NCBI RefSeq assembly: GCF_030687895.1
Contig: NZ_CP117452.1
Span: forward strand, 4,022,501 to 4,086,500
DNA length: 64,000 nt
Source: Pseudomonas sp. FP198
GTDB taxonomy: Bacteria; Pseudomonadota; Gammaproteobacteria; Pseudomonadales; Pseudomonadaceae
Reading direction: 5' to 3'
Made by a program: the position numbers and the translations under genes. Below, piece by piece: positions 34,081 to 43,253 of the stretch; position 1 is the first letter of the stretch, and every line of letters starts with the position of its first letter. A model generated the notes under the pieces. That model was not told where the DNA came from and searched no databases. It saw only the letters and a list, made by a program, of their open reading frames with translations.

Positions 34081-34167
34081 GGTAAGTCTCCTTTTCAGAT
34101 AGCTACCTGATGTGTGGCAACCATCATTGACCGATGGTGCCGAAAACCAGACGGACGGAACTGCTCT

Positions 34168-34371
34168 TCAGCTTGGCTTGCCGGAGGCATCGTCACCGGC
34201 AATGTCGGGATCGTCCGGCGCCGCCTCGACATCCTCATCTTCGCTGGGCACCTGCTCTACTCCAGCATCGTCATCAGGTGGACGCTGATCGCGGCTCAAT
34301 GAATCGGTGGGCGAAGGCAACGGATATTCCGGGGTTTCATCGTCGTCGGGAACAGGCGAGTCGGCAGTCAT
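34168..34371 (-). CDS. Small highly acidic protein
   Basis: A 67-residue protein, very rich in Asp, Glu and Pro (DDDETPEYPLP, SEDEDVEAAPDDPD), with no signal peptide, membrane segment or cysteine. AGGAGA seven bases upstream of ATG 34371 indicates a real gene. Predicted disordered, strongly negative. Function unknown. It lies 36 bp downstream of a second acidic protein gene in the same direction. Confidence 0.72.
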   Translation of the reverse strand: MTADSPVPDDDETPEYPLPSPTDSLSRDQRPPDDDAGVEQVPSEDEDVEAAPDDPDIAGDDASGKPS

Positions 34372-34407
34372 AACATTCTCCTGGTCGTGCAGTTTGGGCT
34401 GGAAGGC

Positions 34408-34581
34408 TCAATCGTAGGATTCATCCTCAACTTCGGTCTCTTCATCCTCGATCAAGGGCACCTGGGCGTCATCCATCAGGGAACCGGGATCTTCGTTGCC
34501 CGGGTCGTTGACACCCGGATCATTGATGAACGGGACGCCCGAGGGGCCTTTTTCTTCCTTGCCTTCGGTTTCCGGGGTCAT
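34408..34581 (-). CDS. Small acidic protein
   Basis: A 57-residue acidic protein with two near-repeats (FINDPGVNDPGNEDPG) and a Glu/Asp-rich tail (EDEETEVEDESYD). ATG 34581 has GAGG seven bases upstream; the GTG at 34593 is in frame but lacks a site. It is probably co-transcribed with the acidic gene 36 bp downstream. Function unknown. Confidence 0.7.
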   Translation of the reverse strand: MTPETEGKEEKGPSGVPFINDPGVNDPGNEDPGSLMDDAQVPLIEDEETEVEDESYD

Positions 34582-34656
34582 GGCATACCTCACAATGCAA
34601 GTGGATGTATCAATTCGAGGTGATGACGAGGTAAACGTTCCGGGAAATAGCCAATA

Positions 34657-34688
34657 TGAAAAAACCCGGCACGGGGCCGGGTTTTTTC
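34657..34688 (-). terminator. Rho-independent terminator after the glycine-zipper gene
   Basis: GAAAAAACCCGGC, loop ACGG, GGCCGGGTTTTTTC form a strong GC stem with A and T tracts on both sides. On the minus strand it ends the transcript of the glycine-zipper gene before the acidic-protein pair. Confidence 0.85.
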
Positions 34689-34702
34689 ATGCATGCATTC
34701 GC

Positions 34703-35113
34703 TCAGCGATGCTTTCTCTTGTGCTTGTGTTTCTTGCTCTTCGAATGTCCGTCGTTGTCGTTGGACAGGTTGCTGCCCAAGGCGCCGCCCGCGGCCCCAC
34801 CGACGCCCGCGCCGATGGTCGAGCCCGTGGACCCGCCCAGGCGGTTGCCAACAATCGAACCACCGGCCGATCCCAGACCACCACCGATGGCCGCTTCCGT
34901 ACGGCTGCCCTTGCGAGCCCCGACCGCACTGCCGGCTGCACCGCCGACACCGGCGCCAATCGCCGCGCCTGTGCTGCCGCCCATCTGCTGGCCGACCACG
35001 TTCCCCAGAACACCGCCCAAGCCACCGCCAACCGCAGCGGTACCGTCGCCAGCGGCCATCGCGCCCTGAGCGACCACAAGCCCAAGCACCAAGGTGGACA
35101 AAGTCAAACGCAT
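34703..35113 (-). CDS. Glycine-zipper envelope protein with basic tail
   Basis: A 136-residue protein with a signal peptide (LSTLVLGLVVAQGAMA), four to five glycine-zipper blocks (GGGLGGVLGNVVGQQMGG, GAAIGAGVGGAAGSAVG, GSTIGAGVGGAAGGALG) and a His/Lys/Arg tail (SKSKKHKHKRKHR). Glycine zippers insert into or span the outer membrane; the basic tail could bind LPS or peptidoglycan (inferred). GAGG eight bases upstream supports ATG 35113. It has its own terminator. Confidence 0.82.
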   Translation of the reverse strand: MRLTLSTLVLGLVVAQGAMAAGDGTAAVGGGLGGVLGNVVGQQMGGSTGAAIGAGVGGAAGSAVGARKGSRTEAAIGGGLGSAGGSIVGNRLGGSTGSTIGAGVGGAAGGALGSNLSNDNDGHSKSKKHKHKRKHR

Positions 35114-35236
35114 GATAAAAACCTCAAGAATGCCGCATCGGGGAGAGATGGCCGGTGCGCGCTGGCGCGAGTGTACGCCAAACCGTGTCAGCCATGACGG
35201 TTCGACAACAAACGCAGGGGTAGTTTTATGACAGGC

Positions 35237-35263
35237 AAAAAAAAGCCCGCTGGGGAAACGGGC
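35237..35263 (-). terminator. Hairpin with A tract, minus-strand terminator
   Basis: GCCCG (35245-35249) pairs with CGGGC (35259-35263), with eight A on the left, which read as a U tract on the minus strand. It would end transcripts from the small gene at 35458-35643. The rest of the 344-bp gap is AT-rich near 35320-35370, with a solitary REP element after it. Confidence 0.65.
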
Positions 35264-35379
35264 AGGTACTGCTTTCTAACGGATGAGCTCAGACTACGCG
35301 CCTGCTTGTGAAAGAAACGTGAAAGAAAACGTCAGTCGAAAAAAGATAAAAAAATATTTATACAAACGCCGGAATTCCC

Positions 35380-35405
35380 GTGGCGAGGGAGCTTGCTCCC
35401 GCTGG
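35380..35405. repeat. Solitary REP element (GTGGCGAGGGA family)
   Basis: GTGGCGAGGGAGCTTGCTCC followed by CGCTGG, one unpaired copy of the second REP family, in the gap between the glycine-zipper gene and the 61-residue gene. Confidence 0.8.
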
Positions 35406-35457
35406 ATTGCACCGCAATCCCATCGCGCCCGAGCGCGAGCATACCCCCCCACAGCGG

Positions 35458-35643
35458 TTATCTGCTGATCGGGACTCTGGGCAAGAACTTGGCCTTCTCG
35501 CCCCGCGGCACCTTGGCCACCCTGGTCCGGATTGACTTGATTGGCTCGTCGCCAAAATCCGACCGATAGGCCGATTGCCCACACTGCAGCCCTTCATTGA
35601 TCGGATACGCGGCTCCGTTCTCCTCGCTGTACGGTGCTCCCAT
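35458..35643 (-). CDS. Small hypothetical protein
   Basis: A 61-residue frame (MGAPYSEENGAAYPINEGLQ) with a protein-like mixed composition, one cysteine and a basic C-terminal third (RTRVAKVPRGEKAKFLPR). GAGAGGGG lies about nine bases before ATG 35643, and a minus-strand terminator is found at 35237. No domain is recognised. Both signals support a gene, but the length leaves real doubt. Confidence 0.5.
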   Translation of the reverse strand: MGAPYSEENGAAYPINEGLQCGQSAYRSDFGDEPIKSIRTRVAKVPRGEKAKFLPRVPISR

Positions 35644-35800
35644 CGCATTTTTCCCCTCTCATCGAGGCCGATACCGGCAACACTCAATTGCCTGGAAATA
35701 CCGACCTTCAAATTGAGACTAGCCGGTCATCAACAGACCAATGATTCAAGGGACCGCCTCGCCGACGAACGGGTAAGCGTTGTTTCAAAACCGAAACAAC

Positions 35801-37990
35801 TCACTCCGAGCCCAACAGCGTCTGGTTTAAAACCCGGGAAACCTGATCGGCGGAGTAAGGCTTGGACAAAAACGCGAAACCTTCATGCCCGCTGTGGGCC
35901 AGCTCCTCGCTGTAGCCGGAGGTCAGCACCACCGGCAGATCCTTGCGGCGCTGGCGCAGTTGTCTGGCAAGGGCAATGCCACTGATGCCCGGCATGACCA
36001 CATCGGAAAATATCGCGTCGAACGCCATCGCATCCGGGCCGACCATTTCCAGCGCCTGTTCGGCATTGGTCGCCCAGGCCGTTTCGTATCCCAGGTCTTG
36101 CAGGATCTGGTTGGCAAAGCGCCCCACCTCCAGATTGTCCTCCACGACCAATACCCGGCGCCGGCCTTTTTCCAGCACCAGCAGAGAGCTTTCCTCTCCC
36201 TCGGGTTCATGCTGCTCCTCGGGCTCCACCTCCGGAAGATACAAGGTGAATACGCTGCCCTTTCCGACCACGGTCGAGACATCGACATTGCCACCGGACT
36301 GTTTTGCGAAACCGAACACCTGGGACAATCCCAACCCCGTTCCCTTGCCCACTTCCTTGGTGGTGAAGAACGGTTCGAAGATGTGTTCAAGTGCCTCCGG
36401 CGCAATGCCCGTGCCGGTGTCTTCCAGGGCAATCGCGGCAAATGCCTGCCCTGCCCCGGCATGGCCGCGGATCGGCGGCATGCCTGCACCGCAATTGAGC
36501 CGTAGCCACAGCGTTCCCTGGCCGTTCATCGCGTCCCGGGCGTTCAGGGCCATGTTGATCAACGCCGTTTCGAACTGGCTCAGGTCGGCGCGGATGTAAC
36601 AGGGCTGCTCGCACAGTTCGACCTTGACGTGAATACGCGCCCCGGTCACGGTCTCCAGCATGTCGCCGAGGCTCCGTACCTGCTTGCGCACGTCGATGAT
36701 TTCCGGCGTCAACGGCTGGCGCCGGGCAAACGCCAGGAGTTGGCTGGTCAGCTTCGAAGCACGTTCCACCGTCTCGGAAACGGCGGTCATGTAGCGTTGC
36801 CGGCGTTCATCGGACAGGTTGGGCATGCGCAGGAAGTCCACAGAGGAGCGGATGATTGTCAGCAGATTGTTGAAATCGTGGGCCACGCCGCCGGTGAGCT
36901 GGCCGATGGCTTCGAGTTTCTGCGACTGGTGCAGCGCCGCTTCGGTCTGCCTCAATCGTGTAGTGCGCTCCTCGACCCGTTGCTCCAGCGTTGCGTTCAG
37001 TTCGGCCAGGGCGGCGAGGCCTTCACGCACGGCCGCGTCCGCCCGAGCACGTTCGATGTGCGCCCAGGATCGCTCGGTGACCTCCAGCAGCAGCGCGAGG
37101 TCGTTGGACGACCAGATCCGGGGCGTTTTATCGTGGATGGCCATCAGGGCGGTCAACCGGCCATTCTTGATCAACGGAACACAAATGGTCGCCGCAATAC
37201 CGATCGACTGGAACGCTGCCGCCTCCTCCGGTGCCAGCTCCGCCAGGTTGTCATTGATCACCAGCGGCTTGCCCGCCCCCAGGTTGGCGACCGCCAGCCG
37301 ACCGAAATCCGCCAGTCGGTAGTGCCCGACGATACTCGGCGACCCGGCACGGGCCCAATCGCCGCGAATCGTAAAGCCGTCCTCGTCTTCGTCCATGTCT
37401 GCGTACGCGCAGTTGGACAGGTTGAGGTGCGCCGCCAGGATCCGGGCGGTGGTCGCCATGATCGCCTGTGGATCGGTGGCATTCGCCACGGCGCTGCCGA
37501 TTGCATCGAGCACCGCCAGACGCTGGGTCATGAATACGGTCGCGGTGGTTTCGGTAACCGTGTCGAGCATGCCCACCACTTTGCCGAACTGGTCGCGGAT
37601 AGGGCTGTAGCAAAAGGTGAAATAGGCCTGTTCAGGACCACCACCGCGCTCGATCACCAGGGGAAAGTTCTCGATAAAAGTCGCCTGCCCATCAAAAGCC
37701 GCCCGCACGATAGGGCCGATCTCGCTCCAGGCCTCCCGCCAGACCTCATTGAACGGCCGCCCCAGCGCCTCGGGTTTCCTGCCGAGAATGGGCATGAACG
37801 CATCGTTGTATAACGTGATCAAGTCCGGTCCCCAGACGATGGCCTGAGGGAAATGCGAAGCCAGGCTCAGCGCCACGGTCGTCTTCAGCACATCGGGCCA
37901 TTGCGCGGGCGGCCCGAGTGGCGTGCTGTCCCAGTCATGGCGGCGGACCCGTTCAGCCATTTCTCCGTAGCTCTGGAGCCAATCTGTCAT
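35801..37990 (-). CDS. Hybrid sensor histidine kinase, PAS-GAF-HisKA-HATPase-REC
   Basis: A 729-residue cytoplasmic kinase without membrane segments. Order: PAS-like domain (about 20-155), GAF domain (165-310), coiled coil (315-365), HisKA with H371 in GGVAHDFNNLL, HATPase (NALNARDAMNG, DTGTGIAPE, GTGLGLSQVFG) and a C-terminal receiver with D663 in FSDVVMPG. The GGVAHDFNN type phosphoacceptor is typical of hybrid kinases with a terminal REC. ATG 37990 has AAGG near; the frame is open to 38050. No response regulator adjoins, so the partner is elsewhere. The signal is unknown, possibly light or redox through PAS/GAF. Confidence 0.93.
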   Translation of the reverse strand: MTDWLQSYGEMAERVRRHDWDSTPLGPPAQWPDVLKTTVALSLASHFPQAIVWGPDLITLYNDAFMPILGRKPEALGRPFNEVWREAWSEIGPIVRAAFDGQATFIENFPLVIERGGGPEQAYFTFCYSPIRDQFGKVVGMLDTVTETTATVFMTQRLAVLDAIGSAVANATDPQAIMATTARILAAHLNLSNCAYADMDEDEDGFTIRGDWARAGSPSIVGHYRLADFGRLAVANLGAGKPLVINDNLAELAPEEAAAFQSIGIAATICVPLIKNGRLTALMAIHDKTPRIWSSNDLALLLEVTERSWAHIERARADAAVREGLAALAELNATLEQRVEERTTRLRQTEAALHQSQKLEAIGQLTGGVAHDFNNLLTIIRSSVDFLRMPNLSDERRQRYMTAVSETVERASKLTSQLLAFARRQPLTPEIIDVRKQVRSLGDMLETVTGARIHVKVELCEQPCYIRADLSQFETALINMALNARDAMNGQGTLWLRLNCGAGMPPIRGHAGAGQAFAAIALEDTGTGIAPEALEHIFEPFFTTKEVGKGTGLGLSQVFGFAKQSGGNVDVSTVVGKGSVFTLYLPEVEPEEQHEPEGEESSLLVLEKGRRRVLVVEDNLEVGRFANQILQDLGYETAWATNAEQALEMVGPDAMAFDAIFSDVVMPGISGIALARQLRQRRKDLPVVLTSGYSEELAHSGHEGFAFLSKPYSADQVSRVLNQTLLGSE

Positions 37991-38148
37991 TGCCTTCGAT
38001 CCTTGCTCAACCGCCAATCCCAACGAGGGGGGAAACGCTTGTGACCCCAAGCTGAGCCGTATTATCCCGCGTCACGTGAGAATGCGCGATTGGATTGTCG
38101 GATGGGTCGGGCTGAAAGGACCGGACACTCGGGAGAATGAGGATCGGC

Positions 38149-38490
38149 TTAGATTCCCCGGCTGACGGCGCCGCCTGGATCAGCACCTTCACCGATAAAA
38201 AAAGCCGCCCCCTCGATGTGGTAGACCCTCGGCTCTTCAGAAAAGTATTCCTCCAAGCCCAGCATGAACAGACGGTGGTCTTCACTTTCTTCGAACCCCG
38301 GTGTGTGATGCTCAAGTGATTGCCATCGCACGATCAGGTTGAATTGCTCGGGGGTTTCAATCCCTTGCGCCAGCAAATGGCCGCCGTAGCCCTTTGCTCG
38401 GGTGAGCAAAGGGGCGACCTCGGCAAATGCTCGTCTGAACATTTCAATGCGTTCTTTGCGAACCGGGAGCAGAGCGATCTCGTAAATCAT
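38149..38490 (-). CDS. ABM-domain (antibiotic biosynthesis monooxygenase-like) protein
   Basis: A 113-residue protein with one ferredoxin-like ABM domain (MIYEIALLPVRKERIEMF, FNLIVRWQSLEHHTPGF). GAGGAA precedes ATG 38490 and fixes the start; the longer open frame to 38607 overlaps the reductase gene. It is 40 bp downstream of the MDR reductase gene and likely shares its ArsR-controlled transcript. The expected role is small-molecule oxidation or degradation of a quinone-like compound (inferred). Confidence 0.85.
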   Translation of the reverse strand: MIYEIALLPVRKERIEMFRRAFAEVAPLLTRAKGYGGHLLAQGIETPEQFNLIVRWQSLEHHTPGFEESEDHRLFMLGLEEYFSEEPRVYHIEGAAFFIGEGADPGGAVSRGI

Positions 38491-38530
38491 GGCGTTCCTC
38501 GAAAATGATTCAAGCGGTTGAAAGAGCGCA

Positions 38531-39505
<975 letters not shown>

Positions 39506-39533
39506 TGCAAAATCCTCGTATCGATAAAAAGGG

Positions 39534-39553
39534 ATATCGAGATATCTCGATAT
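39534..39553. promoter_or_regulatory. 20-bp perfect palindrome, ArsR operator for the reductase gene
   Basis: ATATCGAGATATCTCGATAT is a perfect 20-bp inverted repeat between the arsR stop and the reductase start. A related site (17 of 20 bases) lies just upstream of the proposed arsR start at 39882-39901. Two matching sites in front of two adjacent genes strongly suggest one regulator. Confidence 0.75.
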
Positions 39554-39568
39554 ATTACGGCAAAAAAA

Positions 39569-39871
39569 TTACAGTTCTGTCCCTATGATCTCCGCAAGCG
39601 CGCTGATGGCTGCTTCATTGCGCTTGTAGTAAGTCCACTGACCGATGCGCCTGACCTCGACCAACCCCACTCGTTGCAGCGTCGCAAGATAACCGGACAC
39701 CGTAGACTGCGACAGTCCGATACCTTCTTGAATACTGCTGACGCAGACTCCCACCGTATGAACGTCACCTTCATCCTGCGGAGGGAAGTTCTTTGCGGGA
39801 TCCTTCAGACCTTTCAGGATCTGAAGGCGTGTAGGGTTCGAGAGCGCTTTGAATATTTCGATCAATTCCAT
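39569..39871 (-). CDS. ArsR family transcriptional repressor
   Basis: A 100-residue winged-helix ArsR protein: FKALSNPTRLQILKGL, the recognition helix region LSQSTVSGYLATLQRVGLVEV and the wing RIGQWTYYKRN. The metal-binding ELCVCD motif is absent; one cysteine (VGVCVSS) remains, so it probably does not sense arsenic and may react to thiol stress (inferred). ATG 39871 is chosen over TTG 39919 because the longer form would place an operator-like palindrome inside the coding region. Confidence 0.88.
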   Translation of the reverse strand: MELIEIFKALSNPTRLQILKGLKDPAKNFPPQDEGDVHTVGVCVSSIQEGIGLSQSTVSGYLATLQRVGLVEVRRIGQWTYYKRNEAAISALAEIIGTEL

Positions 39872-39881
39872 GACGCTGAGG

Positions 39882-39901
39882 ATATCGAGATTTTTAGATA
39901 T
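39882..39901. promoter_or_regulatory. Second ArsR-type operator upstream of arsR
   Basis: ATATCGAGATTTTTAGATAT matches the perfect palindrome at 39534-39553 at 17 of 20 positions. It lies 11 bp upstream of ATG 39871 and would allow autoregulation. Confidence 0.6.
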
Positions 39902-39943
39902 GTCAATAAGCGACTTCAATCTTTTGTTCCGGGCCCATCCGAC

Positions 39944-40759
39944 TCACACCACGCTCGCCCGATGCAGGCTGCTCATATGTCCGATGCCCGCCTCCTGCAA
40001 ACGGCTCACCAGATCCTCCCGCGCCGCTCGCCCACCGGAACGCACGTACTCCAACTCCGCCGCGGTGATCAACACCACCGGCACCAATCTGACCGGCGAC
40101 AAGGGCATGTCCTCCACTCGGGTAGAGAAATCCGGCTCCGGGGCTCCCAGCAGAACCCCAGTGGAATCATCATCCGTTACGAAGAGCTTGGGCAGTTGCT
40201 CGCTCATATGGTGCGATTGGCTGAACCCGGGAATCTCCAGGGACAGCGCCCCGTACTGATCAAGCTGGTGCGTGATGCCGCCGGCGTCGGCGACCGTCCT
40301 GGCAACATGCTCCACAAGCTCGAATGCCCAACTGCGCTTGAAAGGATCGACCTCACCCACGGGGCCATGGGCGTGCTCGGGTATATCCGCAGTTTCGACG
40401 AACAGCTCCATTTCGAAACCGTTGCCCATTCCTTCCGTATCATCGAACGGATCCGACAGGCCTTCAGTGGCGAGGATGATCGCCTCGCCACGGCGAACCA
40501 CGCGGTAGGCCTGGCGGGTGGAGGGCCAGTAAGGGCCACCGGAAAAGGTTGGACTGATCATATAGGCAAGAACATCCCGCTCGACGGTGCCGACAGCCCG
40601 CCAATGACGATCCAGGCACGCTTCACCCGCTTCCCGGATGGCGAGATTGGCTGCTTCTGCCTCGGTCAGGTCGCCGAGCTCGTGGGTTTGCGGCGTTGGC
40701 TGCGCGTCCTGGGTTTCAGGGGCTTTTGATGAACCGAAGAGCTTCTTGAAGAAATTCAT
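39944..40759 (-). CDS. Suppressor-of-fused (SUFU) domain protein
   Basis: A 271-residue soluble protein without signal peptide. The central part (ISPTFSGGPYWPSTRQAYRV, ILATEGLSDPF, GFEMELFVETAD) fits the bacterial SUFU-like domain, which in many bacteria belongs to immunity or scaffold proteins. The N-terminus is a short basic/hydrophobic helix (MNFFKKLFGSSK). No toxin gene with a recognisable domain lies next to it. Role unknown; immunity function is only a family-based possibility. Confidence 0.75.
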   Translation of the reverse strand: MNFFKKLFGSSKAPETQDAQPTPQTHELGDLTEAEAANLAIREAGEACLDRHWRAVGTVERDVLAYMISPTFSGGPYWPSTRQAYRVVRRGEAIILATEGLSDPFDDTEGMGNGFEMELFVETADIPEHAHGPVGEVDPFKRSWAFELVEHVARTVADAGGITHQLDQYGALSLEIPGFSQSHHMSEQLPKLFVTDDDSTGVLLGAPEPDFSTRVEDMPLSPVRLVPVVLITAAELEYVRSGGRAAREDLVSRLQEAGIGHMSSLHRASVV

Positions 40760-40950
40760 GGGTGTTCCTGTTCGAAACTTGCAGTTGAGGTAAGGTCAGG
40801 CGCCAGCCAGGATCGATTTTACAAAGGGATACTCTCAACCGGATTTGTTCGTTGAGAAAGCGAAAAGTTATCAGGCCCACTGGCCGTGGCTTCGAGTTTT
40901 GGAAAGTGAAGCACTAATATCTACCACGCCAGGGCTGGATTCTTATCGAC

Positions 40951-41766
40951 TCAGCGATAACTCATCGTCCCTGAGAAACTTGCCTCCACCGGCCCGATCA
41001 GAAAGACCGAACCTACGCCGTCCCATTGCACCGTCACGTTTCCGCCATCACATTCAACTTCGACGGTACTGTCCAGCAGTCCACGACGGATTCCGTTGAC
41101 AACCGCGCCGCATGAGCAAGAACCTGAACCCAGCGCGATGCCCGCCCCGCGCTCCCAGATGCGCAACCGGATATGCGTGCGCTCAACGACCTGGACGAAA
41201 TGAACGTTGGTCTTGAGTGGAAATAGCGGGTGGGTTTCGATGGCCGGTCCGATCGTGGCGATATCAACGTCAGCCAGGTCGTCGACAAAATAAGTGCAAT
41301 GCGGGTTGCCCATGCTGCACGCCGCTGGACTACCGGCAAGGGGCAGAACAGCGGAGTCCAGGTCCTGCGACAGGGGGATGTCCGCCCAGCCGCAAAGCGG
41401 CACGCCCATGTCGACGGAGATATCGCCGCTTGGCATCCGCTCGCAAGTCAGCAGACCGCGATTGGTGCGTAGCGCTATCGAAGCAACACTGGCTTCGCGC
41501 ATGAGCAGGTCCGCCGCCCCGCGCGTCGCGCTGCCACAAACATCCAGCGCGGAGCCATCTGCGTTCCAGAACATCACCCGCGCATCGGCATCGTCACAAT
41601 CGAGCAGCACCGCGAGTTGATTGAAGCCCACGCCGCGGTTCCGATCCCCCATCCGCCGCGCCATCGCACTGGTCATCGGACTGGGCGAGTTTCGCGAATC
41701 GACGATGACGAAATCGTCGCCATTGGCGTGCATTTTTTGAAAGTTGAGATTGAGTGTCGGTTGCAT
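40951..41766 (-). CDS. Divergent DapF-like amino-acid epimerase, second catalytic Cys replaced by Ser
   Basis: A 271-residue diaminopimelate-epimerase-fold protein. The first half has DVCGSATRG (C77) in place of DMCGNGAR; the second half has ERGAGIALGSGSCSCGAVV, where alignment with ERGAGETQACGSGAC puts S214 at the second catalytic cysteine, with C217 and C219 nearby. The N-terminus reads KMHANGDDFVIVD rather than KMHGLGNDF. It is unlikely to be the housekeeping DapF. It starts 18 bp after an HTH regulator gene with which it probably forms an operon. The substrate is unknown, possibly another amino acid. Confidence 0.82.
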   Translation of the reverse strand: MQPTLNLNFQKMHANGDDFVIVDSRNSPSPMTSAMARRMGDRNRGVGFNQLAVLLDCDDADARVMFWNADGSALDVCGSATRGAADLLMREASVASIALRTNRGLLTCERMPSGDISVDMGVPLCGWADIPLSQDLDSAVLPLAGSPAACSMGNPHCTYFVDDLADVDIATIGPAIETHPLFPLKTNVHFVQVVERTHIRLRIWERGAGIALGSGSCSCGAVVNGIRRGLLDSTVEVECDGGNVTVQWDGVGSVFLIGPVEASFSGTMSYR

Positions 41767-41784
41767 GTTTTCTTCCCTGACTTG

Positions 41785-42651
41785 TTAGCGTTGCGTCTGC
41801 TCGTACGCCTTGGTCATGACCTCCCAGGTCTTGGCGTCGGCAGGAATGAGATGTTCGATACGCAACGAGCTCATCGTGATGTCGAGCGGCATACCGAAGG
41901 TAGTGAATGTCGACATGAACGTCAGCTCGCCATGGGGCGACTCGACCTGCGTCAGCAACAACGGAGGCAGATCGTCAGCCAGCGCCCCAGCGCTGTATGG
42001 AGTCGGCAGGCTCTTCAGAATCCCAGCCAGCGCAGGATTGTTCAAGGCTTCCCGAGAGGCCCGTTGCCATGCCACTAATCTTATTTCCTCGGCGTTGCTC
42101 AGATGGTCGCCCAAGCCGCCGGGCTGCAGCAGCGTCACCAAGAGATTGAGTCCATCTGCGACATCCCTGGCAAGACCCACCAGATCGAACAGGATACCCG
42201 CGCTGGCGTTGGCTGCAAGGATCTCCCATTGAGCACTCAGGACAATCGCCGGCGCGGGATTATTGGCATGGAGGATGTGATCAATGGCATCACGTACCAC
42301 TTCCATTGTCGATGATGTGAGCGGCGTCGTTTCGTAGCGAGGGGCGTAGCCGCTGGCGAGGAAGATGCCGTTGCATTGCTCCAAAGGTACGTCCAGGGCA
42401 GTCAATAAGTTATGCAGAGTGCCAGGGCTTGGTTTGGCGCGCCCCGTCTCGATGCAGCTCAGGTGACGCTGAGATATCCCTGTTATCAGTGCGCAATCCA
42501 ATTGACTCAGTCCGGCCTGTTGGCGCAAGTGACGCAGTTGCGCACCGGCTGAAGTTGGCGGCGTTGCTCGGGAAATGGGTCGATTGGTCATCCATTGACT
42601 CTGGCATTGCAGGTGGGCGGCGTCGATGACCTCGGAGGTCATTGAAACCAT
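41785..42651 (-). CDS. XRE family regulator with MmyB-like ligand domain
   Basis: About 288 residues: N-terminal HTH_XRE (GAQLRHLRQQAGLSQLDCAL, ISQRHLSCIETGRAKPS) at residues 35-90 and a C-terminal MmyB-like domain (ILSAQWEILAANASAGILFD). Such regulators bind small hydrophobic or metabolite ligands. GTGAG nine bases before ATG 42651 supports that start; ATG 42642 and TTG 42660 are in frame. It is just upstream of the DapF-like gene and divergent from a DUF2834 gene. Confidence 0.88.
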   Translation of the reverse strand: MVSMTSEVIDAAHLQCQSQWMTNRPISRATPPTSAGAQLRHLRQQAGLSQLDCALITGISQRHLSCIETGRAKPSPGTLHNLLTALDVPLEQCNGIFLASGYAPRYETTPLTSSTMEVVRDAIDHILHANNPAPAIVLSAQWEILAANASAGILFDLVGLARDVADGLNLLVTLLQPGGLGDHLSNAEEIRLVAWQRASREALNNPALAGILKSLPTPYSAGALADDLPPLLLTQVESPHGELTFMSTFTTFGMPLDITMSSLRIEHLIPADAKTWEVMTKAYEQTQR

Positions 42652-42707
42652 GATGGTCAACTCACTAGGCTGCCTCCCTGATCAACGAACCTGTCCCGGG
42701 AGGCAAA

Positions 42708-43049
42708 GTGAAGAAGCCTTATATCGCACTTGTTACGCTGCTGTTTTTTTCCGTTTACACGGCGTGCGCATTGTTGCTAGCCGAGCAATCGCTCTGGGCA
42801 TTCGGCGTCAGACTCATGTCCAGCCCAGACACCGCGCAAGTAGTCATCGACCTTTATCTGCTCGCCTGCATGGCATGCATCTGGATGTACCGGGACACAT
42901 GCGCAAGAGGCAAATCGCTCGTATCGTTGCTACCTTACATCGTGGTCACGGCCATCTTTGTATCAATCGGTCCATTGCTGTACATCGTCGTTAACGGATT
43001 TGGACGTCAATCGCCGGTGACGGTTACACCTGCTCATCCGCCTTCTTGA
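42708..43049 (+). CDS. DUF2834 membrane protein
   Basis: A 113-residue protein with three hydrophobic segments (IALVTLLFFSVYTACALLLA, VVIDLYLLACMACIWMY, LVSLLPYIVVTAIFVSIGPL) matching DUF2834. The start is GTG 42708 with GGGAGG about five bases upstream. It diverges from the XRE regulator gene, which may control it. Function unknown. The following 204 bp to the DMT transporter hold nothing I can name. Confidence 0.8.
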   Translation: MKKPYIALVTLLFFSVYTACALLLAEQSLWAFGVRLMSSPDTAQVVIDLYLLACMACIWMYRDTCARGKSLVSLLPYIVVTAIFVSIGPLLYIVVNGFGRQSPVTVTPAHPPS

Positions 43050-43253
43050 ACCACGCTTCAGGCATTATTACCCAAACTTCCTTGGGCATTTCCTCCAGCC
43101 CCCGCTGCTGTCAAACATCCAGGGCCCAACGACGGTCGAGAAGAACGCGATGTCAACGCAGGATTTTATAGAAGCTACGCGGATTCGCTGCAAGGGTTGT
43201 ACTGAACCAAGGCAGTCGTTGCTCAATGGGCGATATGTCGGCGGGCACGACTG

